Source of the DNA: Microcoleus sp. AS-A8 | Lineage (GTDB): Bacteria > Cyanobacteriota > Cyanobacteriia > Cyanobacteriales > Coleofasciculaceae | Direction: 5' to 3' | Assembly: GCA_039962225.1 (NCBI GenBank) | Contig: JAMPKV010000009.1 | Location: 1-64,000 of the forward strand | DNA length: 64,000 nt | In this document: positions 45,598-54,766 of the stretch, in pieces | How positions within the stretch are numbered: the first letter of the stretch is position 1 | How the letters are laid out: every line of letters begins with the position of its first letter | Position numbers and translations under genes: made by a program | Notes under the pieces: model-generated | What the model was told of the DNA's origin: nothing | The model's database searches: none | The model's input: the letters and a program-made list of their open reading frames with translations, nothing else

Positions 45598-47067
45598 ATG
45601 CGATCGCGAACAGTTCGAGAAGGCTCTGTTGGATTGTTAATCCTGGTAGGACTTGCTGTATTTGTTGGTTTAGTACTATGGATACGAGACCAAACATTTG
45701 GCGATCGTAACTACCAGTTCAGCGTGAAATTTGCCAATGTTGCTGGCATGAAAACGGGTGCGATGGTACGCTATCGCGGTGTTAAGGTAGGGAGAATCAC
45801 GGAGATTGCACCGGAAACCAATGGCGTTAATGCCACTGTTGAAATTACGAACCCTGAGTTGTTAATCCCTAAAGATGTGGTCATTGAAGCCAATCAAGCC
45901 GGTTTAGTTGGCGAAGCCTCAATTGACATCACGCCCCGAACAACGCTACCAGTGGGAGCAGAGTCAATCAATCCTCGGAGTCGTCAATGCAATTCCACTC
46001 TAGTAATTTGTGACAACGATCGTCTCCAGGGTCGGATTGGTGTCAGTTTTGAGGAACTGCTACGCAACACCATTCGCCTCGCTGAAGTTTATACCGACCC
46101 CAAGTTTTTTGGTAACGTCCAAACTCTAACTCAAAACGCTGCGGTTGCTGCAACCAGTGTCACGCAACTGACCAACGAATTGACTCTTTTGTCTCGTTCT
46201 GCTCGACAAGAATTAGGTAGCTTCTCGACGGCTACCAATACCCTTTCTCGCACAGCGAATCAAACCATGGCTCAAGTTGGTGTTGCGGCGAATCGCTTTG
46301 GGAACACGGCGGATAGCTTAAGTAACACAGCCAATCAATATAGCGTGACCGCTGGCGAATTGACACAACTGGTTGCTACCGCCAATAATTTGGTGGCTAC
46401 AAATCGAGCTGGTTTGGTCGGAACATTAGATAGCGTCCGTCAAACCAGCGATCAACTGCGTGGACTTGTAGCTGGCTTCACACCTATATCAGCCCAGCTC
46501 AGCTCAGCGGCTGGTAAGCTTAACACCACCGCGGGTGAGATTAACGTCGGGGGACTGCTGAAGAATTTAGACACCCTCTCCGCCAATGCAGCAACCGCGT
46601 CCGCTAATCTGCGAGACATTTCCACATCCCTGAATAATCCCAATAGCGTAGTCCTCTTGCAACAAACTCTGGACTCAGCACGGGCAACGTTTGAAAATGC
46701 CCAAAAAATTACGTCGGATTTAGATGATTTAACCGGTGATCCAGCCTTTCGCGACAATCTGAGACAGTTAGTGAATGGGTTGGGTAAACTGGTTTCCTCC
46801 ACAGAGCAATTGCAACAGCAAGTCCAGGTGGCTCAGACCATCGAACCCGTCAGTACCGCGATTAACGCAACTGCCGACAGCGCGACTTCCAAAGCTGCGG
46901 AAAATACACAATCCCAACCTAACGTTGAGCTAGCAGCTCCCACTATGCCGCTCAATAGCCAGAAGGATTTACCCCCCCTATTTCCCCCAGCACCGAAGAA
47001 GCTGCCTTTACCTCAAGCCACCTCCCAGCCATTAGCTGAGATTAAAGGTGAGCGTCCGCCGAACTAG
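45598..47067 (+). CDS. mlaD: MlaD-type MCE-domain protein
   Basis: 489 residues. An N-terminal membrane anchor (GLLILVGLAVFVGLVLWI, about 11-28) is followed by one MCE domain (about 38-120: FANVAGMKTGAMVRYRGVKVG, IEANQAGLVGEASIDI). A long helical region has heptad-like Asn/Thr/Ser-rich repeats (LSNTANQYSVTAGELTQLV...). The C-terminal 60 residues are Pro-rich. It forms a hexameric lipid-conducting ring in the periplasm with the MlaEF transporter, the cyanobacterial/plastid lipid importer (plastid relative Ycf22/TGD2). Confidence 0.88.
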   Translation: MRSRTVREGSVGLLILVGLAVFVGLVLWIRDQTFGDRNYQFSVKFANVAGMKTGAMVRYRGVKVGRITEIAPETNGVNATVEITNPELLIPKDVVIEANQAGLVGEASIDITPRTTLPVGAESINPRSRQCNSTLVICDNDRLQGRIGVSFEELLRNTIRLAEVYTDPKFFGNVQTLTQNAAVAATSVTQLTNELTLLSRSARQELGSFSTATNTLSRTANQTMAQVGVAANRFGNTADSLSNTANQYSVTAGELTQLVATANNLVATNRAGLVGTLDSVRQTSDQLRGLVAGFTPISAQLSSAAGKLNTTAGEINVGGLLKNLDTLSANAATASANLRDISTSLNNPNSVVLLQQTLDSARATFENAQKITSDLDDLTGDPAFRDNLRQLVNGLGKLVSSTEQLQQQVQVAQTIEPVSTAINATADSATSKAAENTQSQPNVELAAPTMPLNSQKDLPPLFPPAPKKLPLPQATSQPLAEIKGERPPN

Positions 47068-47078
47068 AAGCTTGGTTT

Positions 47079-47378
47079 CTAACTCCAATCATCTTGCCCT
47101 TGTGAGTTGTTACCACGTTTGTAAACTTGACCCGTTGCATGGATCTGACGGGTCAACTCAAATAGCTGTTCTTCCGTCATCTGCCAACGTTGGAGAATAG
47201 CGTCCAAGTTTTGTTGAATCTCTCTCGCACCTGGAAAACTACAATAGCGAATCCGTAATCGGGCGAGTTCTGCATAATGGCGTTCACTAGGTTCTTCTCG
47301 TAAGAGACGCTCAACAATTTCTTGGTCGTTCTTCTGTTGAGGATGTTGCTGGTCTTTATTTTCTGCGGCTGAAGCCAT
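47079..47378 (-). CDS. DUF3288 protein
   Basis: 99 residues with the family pattern QQHPQQKNDQEIVERLL, ERHYAELARLRIRYCSFPGAREIQQNLD and LQRWQMTEEQLFELTRQIHA. A small soluble helical protein apparently confined to cyanobacteria, of unknown function. Convergent with mlaD, 11 bp apart. Confidence 0.82.
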   Translation of the reverse strand: MASAAENKDQQHPQQKNDQEIVERLLREEPSERHYAELARLRIRYCSFPGAREIQQNLDAILQRWQMTEEQLFELTRQIHATGQVYKRGNNSQGQDDWS

Positions 47379-47423
47379 ACGTTATATCACTTGCGTTTCA
47401 GTCGAGTTTTCCACATATCCTGA

Positions 47424-48218
47424 TTAGGCTTTTACTGTACCTTGAATCTTGACTTCATTTCCTACCTGTAAAATCTGTTCGGCTTGGGATTCTGGTATGC
47501 GTGTGTTGACACTGAGGCGGTAGAAGTGATTGAAGCGAGAGGCGGCTACCCATGAAGGTAAGCTTTCTTGACGTTTGGCGACAAAGATTTTTTGAAACTC
47601 TGGAGAGGCTTCGCCCGTGATTGAATCTCGTGTGGGTACGACACAACGCTGACAAGGATTGATGCCTTCAAACCGAACCGAGCCGATTTGAAACTGAATG
47701 ATCTTATCCGCTTCGCCAAATAATTGGTCTTCCCAAAAAGGCGGAACATTGGCAATTTCAACATTGGCTCGTAGGCGTCGTCGCATTTCATCTGTGCTGA
47801 TTTCAGAAAACCAACCTGCTACTGTTTCTATCGTGGCGGTACTAATTACAGTTGGCCCAGGAGCGTTGGTATCGTCAGGAAACCCTTGAAAAATGTTCTG
47901 TTGTAACTTTACAGTTTTGCCGAAATAGTGACTCAACCACGCTTCTAGTGCCGTTCGTTCGTCATCGAGGTGAAAAACTTGCGCTTGCTCTGTACCTTGG
48001 ATTTGTAGGGAAACAGTCCGAGCATCGAGGTCAAAAGATGATCGCAGTAAGTGAACTTTAGGATTACGCTTGCTATTGACGAATCGCCCTTGCTCGTCAA
48101 CAATGGCAAACTCTCGGTCATATTGCAGAGCACCACTTTTGAGCACCCTGGCTTGGGTGACGGCAACACCATCTAAGGACTTGATGGGATAAATGAAAAT
48201 CCAGGCAAGATCAGGCAT
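47424..48218 (-). CDS. MOSC-domain protein
   Basis: About 264 residues. An N-terminal MOSC beta-barrel (IFIYPIKSLDGVAVTQARVL..., YDREFAIVDEQGRFV) precedes the C-terminal MOSC domain with the conserved cysteine segment GINPCQRCVVPTRDS. Such proteins (YcbX/mARC-like) bind molybdenum cofactor and reduce N-hydroxylated compounds or carry sulfur; activity is inferred. The ATG of MPDLAWIFI is chosen. The open frame extends upstream by 20 codons, but those residues do not fit the family. Confidence 0.85.
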   Translation of the reverse strand: MPDLAWIFIYPIKSLDGVAVTQARVLKSGALQYDREFAIVDEQGRFVNSKRNPKVHLLRSSFDLDARTVSLQIQGTEQAQVFHLDDERTALEAWLSHYFGKTVKLQQNIFQGFPDDTNAPGPTVISTATIETVAGWFSEISTDEMRRRLRANVEIANVPPFWEDQLFGEADKIIQFQIGSVRFEGINPCQRCVVPTRDSITGEASPEFQKIFVAKRQESLPSWVAASRFNHFYRLSVNTRIPESQAEQILQVGNEVKIQGTVKA

Positions 48219-48286
48219 GGAGAAGACGAAGAGAATTGGATCAGATAATACCCTTGTACAATGTCGTTCGCACTCCATAGTCGTTA

Positions 48287-48892
48287 ATGCTCACAACTCT
48301 AGAATTGCGTTGGTTTGTTCGCGGTACACCAACAAATGAGGTGGAACACTGGTTTAATGTGGATTGTCCCGGTGAACTCTTGGGTTCGCCAGAAGAACGG
48401 GAAGACCTGTATTTATACACACCAGAGTGCGATTATCTCAATATCAAACTGCGCCAGGGAAGTTTGGAAGTGAAGTGGCGTAAGGCAGAAGTGGGGATTT
48501 TAAGATTTGGCGACTGTTGGCAGGGGAAAGCCGAAAAATGGCTGAAGTGGGTTTGTCAGGACTCCGATCAACAGAGCATGATGCCAGCTGATGTTGTTGG
48601 GGAAAAAGCGTGGGTTGGGGTGAAAAAGATGCGATCGCAGCGCCACTATCAAGGCATGACTTACGAACTCACCCAACTGAGTGTTACGAATGATGTCTGG
48701 TGGAGTATAGCCTTGGAAATGGTCATACCAGAGCGTCACACACGTGATAGCCGTAAGGCGGCGCAAGCCGTGGATCGCTTTGAGGCGAAAGTCAGCCAAG
48801 TCAGCCAAACTTATCGAGGGCCAACGTTAGAATGCGATCGCTCTTTTGCATATCCTACCTGGTTAGCTGGTTTGACTCAGAGGAATTTGTGA
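48287..48892 (+). CDS. Hypothetical protein, possibly CYTH-like
   Basis: 201 residues. The spacing of charged strands (LELRWFVRG, LNIKLRQGSLEVKWRKAEV, WWSIALEMV) recalls the CYTH/triphosphate-tunnel fold, but the ExExK signature is not exact, so this is only a suggestion. The C-terminus ends in an aromatic SYPTWL-like motif (FAYPTWLAGL). Divergent from the MOSC gene. No partner. Confidence 0.6.
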   Translation: MLTTLELRWFVRGTPTNEVEHWFNVDCPGELLGSPEEREDLYLYTPECDYLNIKLRQGSLEVKWRKAEVGILRFGDCWQGKAEKWLKWVCQDSDQQSMMPADVVGEKAWVGVKKMRSQRHYQGMTYELTQLSVTNDVWWSIALEMVIPERHTRDSRKAAQAVDRFEAKVSQVSQTYRGPTLECDRSFAYPTWLAGLTQRNL

Positions 48893-48966
48893 GAAACTAT
48901 AAAACTTTTGTCAATTATTAGCTATCCTGTTGGACAATAGCGCTACAGCTTTTGTTGGGACTTCAA

Positions 48967-49581
48967 ATGCGAATTTTAAATCGGCCTCCTCAGTCAGAAA
49001 CAGAGACAAGGCAGCGCATCCTCCAAGCGGCACAGCATTTATTTGCGAAGCGGGGGTATGACGGTACAACAACCCGTGACTTAGCAAGTGCAGCAGGAGT
49101 AGCAGAAGGTACCCTATTTCGCCATTTTGAGAACAAAAAGGCAATCTTAATTGAGGTAGCCACTCAAGGCTGGATAGAAATTCTTACCGATTTGCTGACA
49201 GAACTCAGCGAAATGGGTAGCTATAAAGCGGTGGCACAGGTGATGCGGCGGCGGATGATGCGAATGCATGAGAATGCCGATATGATGAAGGTTTGCTTCA
49301 TGGAGGCGCAGTTTCATCCGGAGTTGCGCGATCGCATTCAGTCAGAAGTGATTATTAAAATGACAGATGTTGCTGAAGCCTTTTTCCAAACCGCAATGGA
49401 TCGAGGCATTTATCGACGTGTCAACCCCAAAATAGTCGCGCAGGTCTTTTTGGGAATGTTTGCCGTTGCAGGTTTCAGTCATGAGACGATTATGGAGCCA
49501 GGAGCATCCCCCAAACAGATGCAAGAAATGGCAGAAGGGATTGCAGATATTTTCCTTAATGGCGTGTTAACCAAAGATTAG
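48967..49581 (+). CDS. TetR/AcrR-family transcriptional regulator
   Basis: 204 residues. The N-terminal HTH is canonical (RQRILQAAQHLFAKRGYDGTTTRDLASAAGVAEGTLFRHFENK) and is written here only by its boundaries, about residues 14-56. The ligand-binding C-terminal half is helical (MRRRMMRMHENADMMKVCFM). TetR regulators usually repress an adjacent efflux or metabolic gene; the target is not obvious here. The start is the ATG of MRILNRPPQ; ATG-like codons upstream extend the frame by five residues. Confidence 0.92.
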   Translation: MRILNRPPQSETETRQRILQAAQHLFAKRGYDGTTTRDLASAAGVAEGTLFRHFENKKAILIEVATQGWIEILTDLLTELSEMGSYKAVAQVMRRRMMRMHENADMMKVCFMEAQFHPELRDRIQSEVIIKMTDVAEAFFQTAMDRGIYRRVNPKIVAQVFLGMFAVAGFSHETIMEPGASPKQMQEMAEGIADIFLNGVLTKD

Positions 49582-49623
49582 GAACCGATGAAGGCTCAAA
49601 GGCATGAAGTATACAATTTATGG

Positions 49624-50076
49624 TTATACTTCATGCTTTTGAGCTAAATCACGCGCTTGCTTAATCCAAGATGCTACTTGGTCTACATGAGGACAGAGGT
49701 CTTTGCGCTGCATCATGGTCACTTGCAGACGTAAAATTTGTTGATGCAATCGGTGGATAGGAGTCTGAGCCAGTTGATGCACGGAACAGACACCGGCATG
49801 GAGTACGAGTCCGCAGTATTGGTAACCAATCCCTGGTATACGAGCCAAATCAGCCAGGGCAACCCACTTGTTCACATACTGAGTCTTGATTTGTAGCTGA
49901 TTAGCCAGTGATTGCCTGAGTTGCGGAGTGTTCGCTGTTTGTAAGAGTTGCCCAGTGGTTGTAATGCCCAATCCTTTGAGTTTGGTGTGATCCTGGGGGC
50001 TTAATCCCGGTAGTTGATCAATCGACCAGTTACAGCTTTGGGTTGCCTTACGCTGAATTTTGGGTTTGGAATACAT
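49624..50076 (-). CDS. DUF4332 helix-hairpin-helix protein
   Basis: 150 residues. The family pattern is clear: LPGLSPQDHTKLKGLGI, VNKWVALADLARIPGIGYQYCGLVLHAGV and ILRLQVTMMQRKDLCPHVDQV. The repeated GIG/GI turns suggest HhH-type DNA binding. It is common in cyanobacteria with unknown function. Convergent with the TetR gene. Confidence 0.8.
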   Translation of the reverse strand: MYSKPKIQRKATQSCNWSIDQLPGLSPQDHTKLKGLGITTTGQLLQTANTPQLRQSLANQLQIKTQYVNKWVALADLARIPGIGYQYCGLVLHAGVCSVHQLAQTPIHRLHQQILRLQVTMMQRKDLCPHVDQVASWIKQARDLAQKHEV

Positions 50077-50205
50077 CCCAATGACCTCGGAAATTTTTCT
50101 TGTACTAGGTTAGGTTAAACAAAAAGTCAATCTAGGAAGAGGAAATAGTTTCAGAGTCATGATAACTTTATAGTCATTCCCCTGAGGACTGATAGCAGTT
50201 TGGCA

Positions 50206-50967
50206 ATGCCACAATCTCTCCCCTCATCCTCTCAGACTCTGTCTGAGGACAAATGTCCAACCTGCGTATCCATCAAGTTGGAAGGAAAACTTGTTCAAGC
50301 AGAAAAGCAGGGCATTTTCAACCTCAAGCGTCAATCGGCTCAAACAGACCAAATCAAACTGTACTTGACTCTAAAATTTAAGGAACAGGAACAGCCGTTA
50401 CCCTTTGCTCGCCTTAAGTTTGGTCTAACCGGGGGAGAACTCCAGTTAAGGGTAGAAAATGGGGTAATTTCCCTGGCATCCCCAGGACTGAATGGAGCTT
50501 TTGAACTGTCTGGACAACAAGGAAGACAAAACCAGGAAGGCAGTGACGAACAAAGCTGTGTAACCGTCTCTGTAAAAGAGAAAAAACCTGCAATCAAGGG
50601 GGGTCTTGGTACCCAGAAAATAGCTGAAAAAGCAGAGCAAAACCCCTTGTCTATTTCTCAGGTCAGCACTCAGGGTTCACAGGAAAACTTAACCTGGGCT
50701 GTCTTTGCAGAGCAGAATCATTGTATTTTACAAGGCTCACTCCAGCCTACCTTATTGGGAACGTTGAAGGTAACAGCCAAGCCCTGCCGTGTGGAAGCCT
50801 TTTTTTCTGTATCGCTACAAGATATACGTATCACAGATGCTACAGGTCTGTTACCCCACACGCTCAGTAAAAAGAAGAGGGTAGTTCTCGAAAGAGCGCT
50901 CGTTCGTCGCTTACTCAAGCGAAAATTAAAGTCCTATCTGAGTCGATACGAACTGCGATATGACTAA
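50206..50967 (+). CDS. Conserved partner protein A of the pentapeptide module, copy 1
   Basis: 253 residues. A paralogue of the protein at 58744-59550; both share a Cys near the start (CP-C/PDC), LYLTLKFKEQ/LYLTIYFNEQ, KFGLTGGELQL/KFGLKGGELRL, a disordered Gln/Lys-rich middle, and a C-terminal helix KLKSYLSRYELRYD. The conserved KFGL-GGEL block is predicted beta-rich, and no catalytic site is visible. It overlaps the pentapeptide gene by 8 bp (ATGACTAA), so translation is coupled. The ATG is chosen; TTGGCAATG precedes it identically in both copies. No known family is recognised. Confidence 0.72.
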   Translation: MPQSLPSSSQTLSEDKCPTCVSIKLEGKLVQAEKQGIFNLKRQSAQTDQIKLYLTLKFKEQEQPLPFARLKFGLTGGELQLRVENGVISLASPGLNGAFELSGQQGRQNQEGSDEQSCVTVSVKEKKPAIKGGLGTQKIAEKAEQNPLSISQVSTQGSQENLTWAVFAEQNHCILQGSLQPTLLGTLKVTAKPCRVEAFFSVSLQDIRITDATGLLPHTLSKKKRVVLERALVRRLLKRKLKSYLSRYELRYD

Positions 50968-52012
50968 GGAAGCATTTGCTTTGCAATTTCACCACCTGAC
51001 CCAGCAAATTATGGGAGCGAGAACAGAAGACTTATCCCGATTAGCACAAATTGCTGGTGTCAATCTTTGCGAAGATTTTGTGGGCGTTGATCTGAGCGGT
51101 GAAGATTTGAGTGGGGATAAATTGAGCGGCGCTAACCTGAGCCGCGCCGATTTGAGTGGTACCAATCTGAGCCGTGCTAATCTCAATCGTGCAGATCTTA
51201 AGCATTCGGACTTGAGCGGTGCCGACTTGAGCGGTGCCGACTTGGGCGGTGCTAATTTGAGGGATGCTAATCTAAGCGGTGCTAACCTCAGAGGTGCCAA
51301 CTTCAGAGATGCCAATCTGTGGGGTGCGAATCTCAGTGGTGCGAGCTTAATCAGTAGCAACTTGATCAATGTCAACTTAATCGGGGCTAACTTAAGCAGC
51401 GTTAACTTGAGTAATGCCAATCTCAGGGATGCTAAGCTGAACGGATCTGACTTAAGTGGCGCTAACCTCAGCCATACTGACCTGAGAGATGCCAGTCTAA
51501 TTCATACCAAGATCATCAGTGCCAATCTGAGGGATGCCAACCTGAACGAGGCTGACTTAAGGGGTGCCACTCTGATTAGCGCTACCCTTAACCGTATCAA
51601 CTTAAGGGATGCTAACCTAATCGGAGCTGATTTCAGTGGTGCCGACCTGAGTGAAGCAGATTTGAGTGGTGCTAACCTGCTTAAGGCCAATCTAACTCGT
51701 GCCAATCTCCGTAACACTAACCTGAATGGCGCAAATATGAGCCGTGTCAATCTCAGTGGCGTTAAACTCCATGGTGCCAATCTCCGCAGCACTAACCTGA
51801 ACCGTGCCAACCTGAGTAATGCTAATTTGTGTGGTGCTGATTTTAAGCTGGCTAATCTCAGCCTTGCTAATCTGACCCTTGCGGATGTGAACCAGACCGT
51901 TTTTGCTTACAATTTGGGGATTACAGAAGCAATGAGGCGGGATTTGATCCAACGAGGAGCCATTTTTGAAGATAGGACAGGCGATTGTTCGCAGGTGGTG
52001 ACTCCTTGTTGA
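50960..52012 (+). CDS. Pentapeptide-repeat protein, copy 1 of the module
   Basis: 350 residues. An N-terminal helical cap (HLTQQIMGARTEDLSRLAQIAG..EDF) is followed by about 50 A(N/D)LxX pentapeptides forming a right-handed quadrilateral beta-helix. The C-terminal cap is VFAYNLGITEAMRRDLIQRGAIFEDR. The cap ends match the other two pentapeptide proteins here. It has no signal peptide. Such beta-helices can mimic DNA or act as scaffolds; the actual role is unknown. Cotranslated with partner A. Confidence 0.85.
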   Translation: MTKEAFALQFHHLTQQIMGARTEDLSRLAQIAGVNLCEDFVGVDLSGEDLSGDKLSGANLSRADLSGTNLSRANLNRADLKHSDLSGADLSGADLGGANLRDANLSGANLRGANFRDANLWGANLSGASLISSNLINVNLIGANLSSVNLSNANLRDAKLNGSDLSGANLSHTDLRDASLIHTKIISANLRDANLNEADLRGATLISATLNRINLRDANLIGADFSGADLSEADLSGANLLKANLTRANLRNTNLNGANMSRVNLSGVKLHGANLRSTNLNRANLSNANLCGADFKLANLSLANLTLADVNQTVFAYNLGITEAMRRDLIQRGAIFEDRTGDCSQVVTPC

Positions 52013-52293
52013 AGATCCATAACAGAGGCGATGGCGTGTAACTCATGGTACACACTCATGCCTATGCTCATTAAATCCCTGATTCTTCAACCCCCCACCA
52101 GACATCCTGTTCTCTGCACAAGGAAGTGTTAGATATTACATGGTAATGTTATTCTAGGTTTTCCCTAGGACTGAGGACACGCTTTATTTTTCGCAGTTTT
52201 ACAGCGTGAGTATCCTGGCGAAGACTTGCAATTGTTTGCTGTTATAGGCATAGCAGCAAGAGGTTTCTCCTCGAGCCGAAATGAGCAATTACG

Positions 52294-52821
52294 ATGACTT
52301 CAACAATATCAAAAAAAATCTGCATGTTGGGCGATTTTAGTGTAGGTAAGACCAGCTTGATTCGCCGTTTTGTAGATCGTCAATTTAGTGATCAATATCT
52401 TTCCACAGTCGGTGTGAAAATTTCTAGAAAGACGGTTGAATGCCAATTATTTGAACAGAAAAAACAGGTGAATATACAACTTCTAATCTGGGATTTAGAA
52501 GGAAATACTAAATTTAAGGCAGTGACTCCTACATATTTGCAGGGCGCTAGTAGTGCAGTGGTTGTTGCAGATATTAACCGTCAGGTAACTATCGATCATA
52601 TTTCCGATCATATCCAATGCTTTTTATCGGTTAACCCTAAGGGTTTTGTCATCGTTGCTTTAAACAAATCAGACTTAATAGATGAAGAAACTCGAAAAAA
52701 ATATTTAGAAAGTATTGCGATGAAGGCTCCCGATAAAATAATAGCCACCTATTCAACTTCAGCTAAGACAGGTTTATGCGTTGATGAAATTTTCCAAAAA
52801 CTAGCCTACCAAATGCTCTAA
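52294..52821 (+). CDS. Ras/Rab-like small GTPase
   Basis: 175 residues with G motifs of the Ras superfamily: G1 GDFSVGKT (13-20), switch-I Thr in YLSTVGV, G3 DLEGN (67-71) where Ras has DTAGQ, G4 NKSD and G5 TSAK. Replacement of the catalytic Gln by Asn suggests slow intrinsic GTP hydrolysis. No prenylation site. Prokaryotic Ras-like GTPases of this kind occur next to regulators of polarity, motility or sensing. The gene is 5 bp from the PAS protein gene and clearly cotranscribed. Confidence 0.88.
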   Translation: MTSTISKKICMLGDFSVGKTSLIRRFVDRQFSDQYLSTVGVKISRKTVECQLFEQKKQVNIQLLIWDLEGNTKFKAVTPTYLQGASSAVVVADINRQVTIDHISDHIQCFLSVNPKGFVIVALNKSDLIDEETRKKYLESIAMKAPDKIIATYSTSAKTGLCVDEIFQKLAYQML

Positions 52822-52826
52822 TCCGA

Positions 52827-53600
52827 ATGAATTCTCTCTTGCAGCAACTATTATCTCTTCGCCAAATTGAATATTTGGTTGTGGATCGGGAGTTGAATAT
52901 TTTAGAGACATCCTTAGGAGTCAAGAAGTTTGCCGATTGTCCTCAGGAAGTTAAACCGACAAAACCTGTCTGTCTCGGCTTTCCAGAACTGGTTGGAGTC
53001 GAAGATATTCTCCTTGCTATCCTGGAAGGGCGAAAGGATAGTTTTGAGTTAAAAGGTATTGGACGCTTCTCCCCACAAGGCCACTCATTGTATCTGGATC
53101 TTTATGTACTTAAACCTCAAAATATACAAGATTTAGGGAATCGGTTAGTTATTTTTATTGAAAACGTTACTGACAGAATGGTTTTGGAACAAAAATTCGT
53201 TCAAAGATCGAATGAAGTCACCCTTTTGTTAGAGGCTTGGGATTCTTCCAATGAATATTTAAATAAAATCCTCCAATCTCTGGCTAATGCTTTATTGGTA
53301 ACGACCCGATCAGGAATTATTAAAATGGTCAATCAATCGGCTAACAACTTATTTGGGTATAGCAAAGAGGAATTGATTGGCACGCAACTTTCTAAGCTGA
53401 TCATTGAATACAATCTATTATTAGAAGCCAGTCAACAATATTTTTTAGCCCAAGAATTTTCGCGGGAGGTAGAAGTGGTCGGTCTGACCAAACAGGGAAC
53501 ACAGGTCGCGCTCACATTCTCCTGCTCAGCCATTCAAACTAATAGAGAGAACATCCCAGACTACATTTATGTGGGTCGGAAGATTAGCAAACGCCAGTGA
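52827..53600 (+). CDS. Two-PAS-domain protein coupled to the GTPase
   Basis: 257 residues. A first PAS-like region (about 1-115) ends in VIFIENVTDRMVLEQKF. A short coiled coil leads to a second PAS (about 150-250: ILQSLANALLVTTRSGIIKMVNQSANNLFGYSKEELIGT...). There is no kinase, DNA-binding or cyclase domain, so it probably acts as an adaptor or sensor for the GTPase encoded 5 bp upstream. Confidence 0.8.
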   Translation: MNSLLQQLLSLRQIEYLVVDRELNILETSLGVKKFADCPQEVKPTKPVCLGFPELVGVEDILLAILEGRKDSFELKGIGRFSPQGHSLYLDLYVLKPQNIQDLGNRLVIFIENVTDRMVLEQKFVQRSNEVTLLLEAWDSSNEYLNKILQSLANALLVTTRSGIIKMVNQSANNLFGYSKEELIGTQLSKLIIEYNLLLEASQQYFLAQEFSREVEVVGLTKQGTQVALTFSCSAIQTNRENIPDYIYVGRKISKRQ

Positions 53601-54150
53601 AACCAAAAGCATTCCAGAGCAGCACAGTACGCCCCCTAATCCCCTGAATCATTTTGACTTGATCAACATGGGCAACGGGTGAGCAGGGGAAAATACATAA
53701 GCTACAGCGATGGTACGGAAAACAAAACCTGTCCTGGTATGAACTAGGGGGAGCGCGTAGCATAGCAACCGAAGCCTGAGCGCATTCTCTTAGGCTGCTA
53801 ACTTATCTCTTCCCTCAGGTTAATTCCAGTTTTGCTGTGTCTAACTTAGAAAGAATTTAGGAATAGGTCAGGGTGAGGCATTACACCCATATACCTAGGC
53901 AACCGCTTGAAGCCTCGTGCTAGCCTAGCTTTGTAGCGAAAGCAATCTCTGAACCCCTAATTCCCATCTTAACCATGCTACATCCTCTCCCCGCAACACC
54001 GTTGCCAGAGCCTGAGAATGATTACCCTAAAGGCTTGTTCAGGGAATGGAAGAGAACTCCTGTTGAAGCTTCTCACTTCAACAGAAGCAACAAGGGGTAA
54101 TCTTTGAGTAATCTCCCAGTGAGCGTTTTTCAACTATTTATTATTCTTCG
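53601..54150. other. Intergenic region with a hairpin before the FHA gene
   Basis: About 550 bp without a credible ORF. A 9-bp hairpin (CTGTTGAAG/CTTCAACAG, 54060-54084) lies about 65 bp before the FHA gene. A GCGTAGCATAGCAACCG repeat-like segment is at 53757-53773. Confidence 0.45.
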
Positions 54151-54573
54151 ATGCCTACACAACCCAATCAAAACCATTTATTGATTATTGAAGACGAGAA
54201 GGGACGTAGAGAATTTCCCTTAGAAGAGGCCGTATATTCTATCGGCAGAGACCCCAGTTCTGATATCCGTCTATTCTCTCAGTTTGTCTCTCGCCATCAC
54301 GCGACTTTGGTGCGACGGCAGCGCGAAGATGGCGGTCACTACTATCAGATTGTGGATGGCAATCTCAAAGGGAAACCCAGTGCCAACGGACTTTTGATTA
54401 ATGGTCGCAAACTCCAAGCCCACGATCTTGAAAATGAGGACGAGATTGTGTTTGGTCCGCAGGTGAGTGCCAAATATTACCTGCTCAGACAAACTATCAA
54501 TCCAACGGGGCCACTTGATGAGTTTGACATTACCCTGATCAGTCCTGGAATGATAGACGAGTTTGAAGATTAA
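54151..54573 (+). CDS. FHA-domain protein
   Basis: 140 residues, essentially one FHA domain. Phosphothreonine-binding landmarks are present: SIGRDPSSDIRL, SRHHATLVRR, ANGLLINGRKL and LENEDEIVFGP. FHA proteins bind phosphorylated partners of Ser/Thr kinases. No kinase is adjacent. The C-terminal tail (EFDITLISPGMIDEFED) is acidic. Confidence 0.9.
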   Translation: MPTQPNQNHLLIIEDEKGRREFPLEEAVYSIGRDPSSDIRLFSQFVSRHHATLVRRQREDGGHYYQIVDGNLKGKPSANGLLINGRKLQAHDLENEDEIVFGPQVSAKYYLLRQTINPTGPLDEFDITLISPGMIDEFED

Positions 54574-54643
54574 CAAACCTAGGTTTAGTCTCTACGCGGC
54601 TGAGGAAACCCTAGTAGGGCAAGCAGGACGTAGAATAGAGTAT

Positions 54644-54695
54644 CCCACGGTTGTAGCATTAGCGCAGCTCGGTGTGACGCTAGCGTGACCGTGGG
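54644..54695. repeat. Palindromic repeat downstream of the FHA gene
   Basis: CCCACGGT (54644-54651) and ACCGTGGG (54688-54695) form a perfect 8-bp stem with a 36-nt loop containing a shorter GCG/CGC pair. A REP-like element. Confidence 0.55.
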
Positions 54696-54766
54696 AGGAG
54701 CAATTTTGAGATTAGAGGATGTGAACCCGCATAACGACGTGATCCCACATCGCCGAAAATAAGGGT

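Noticed and set aside
47698-48061. Short open frames opposite the MOSC gene
   Set aside because: They overlap a clear MOSC coding region and lack family features.
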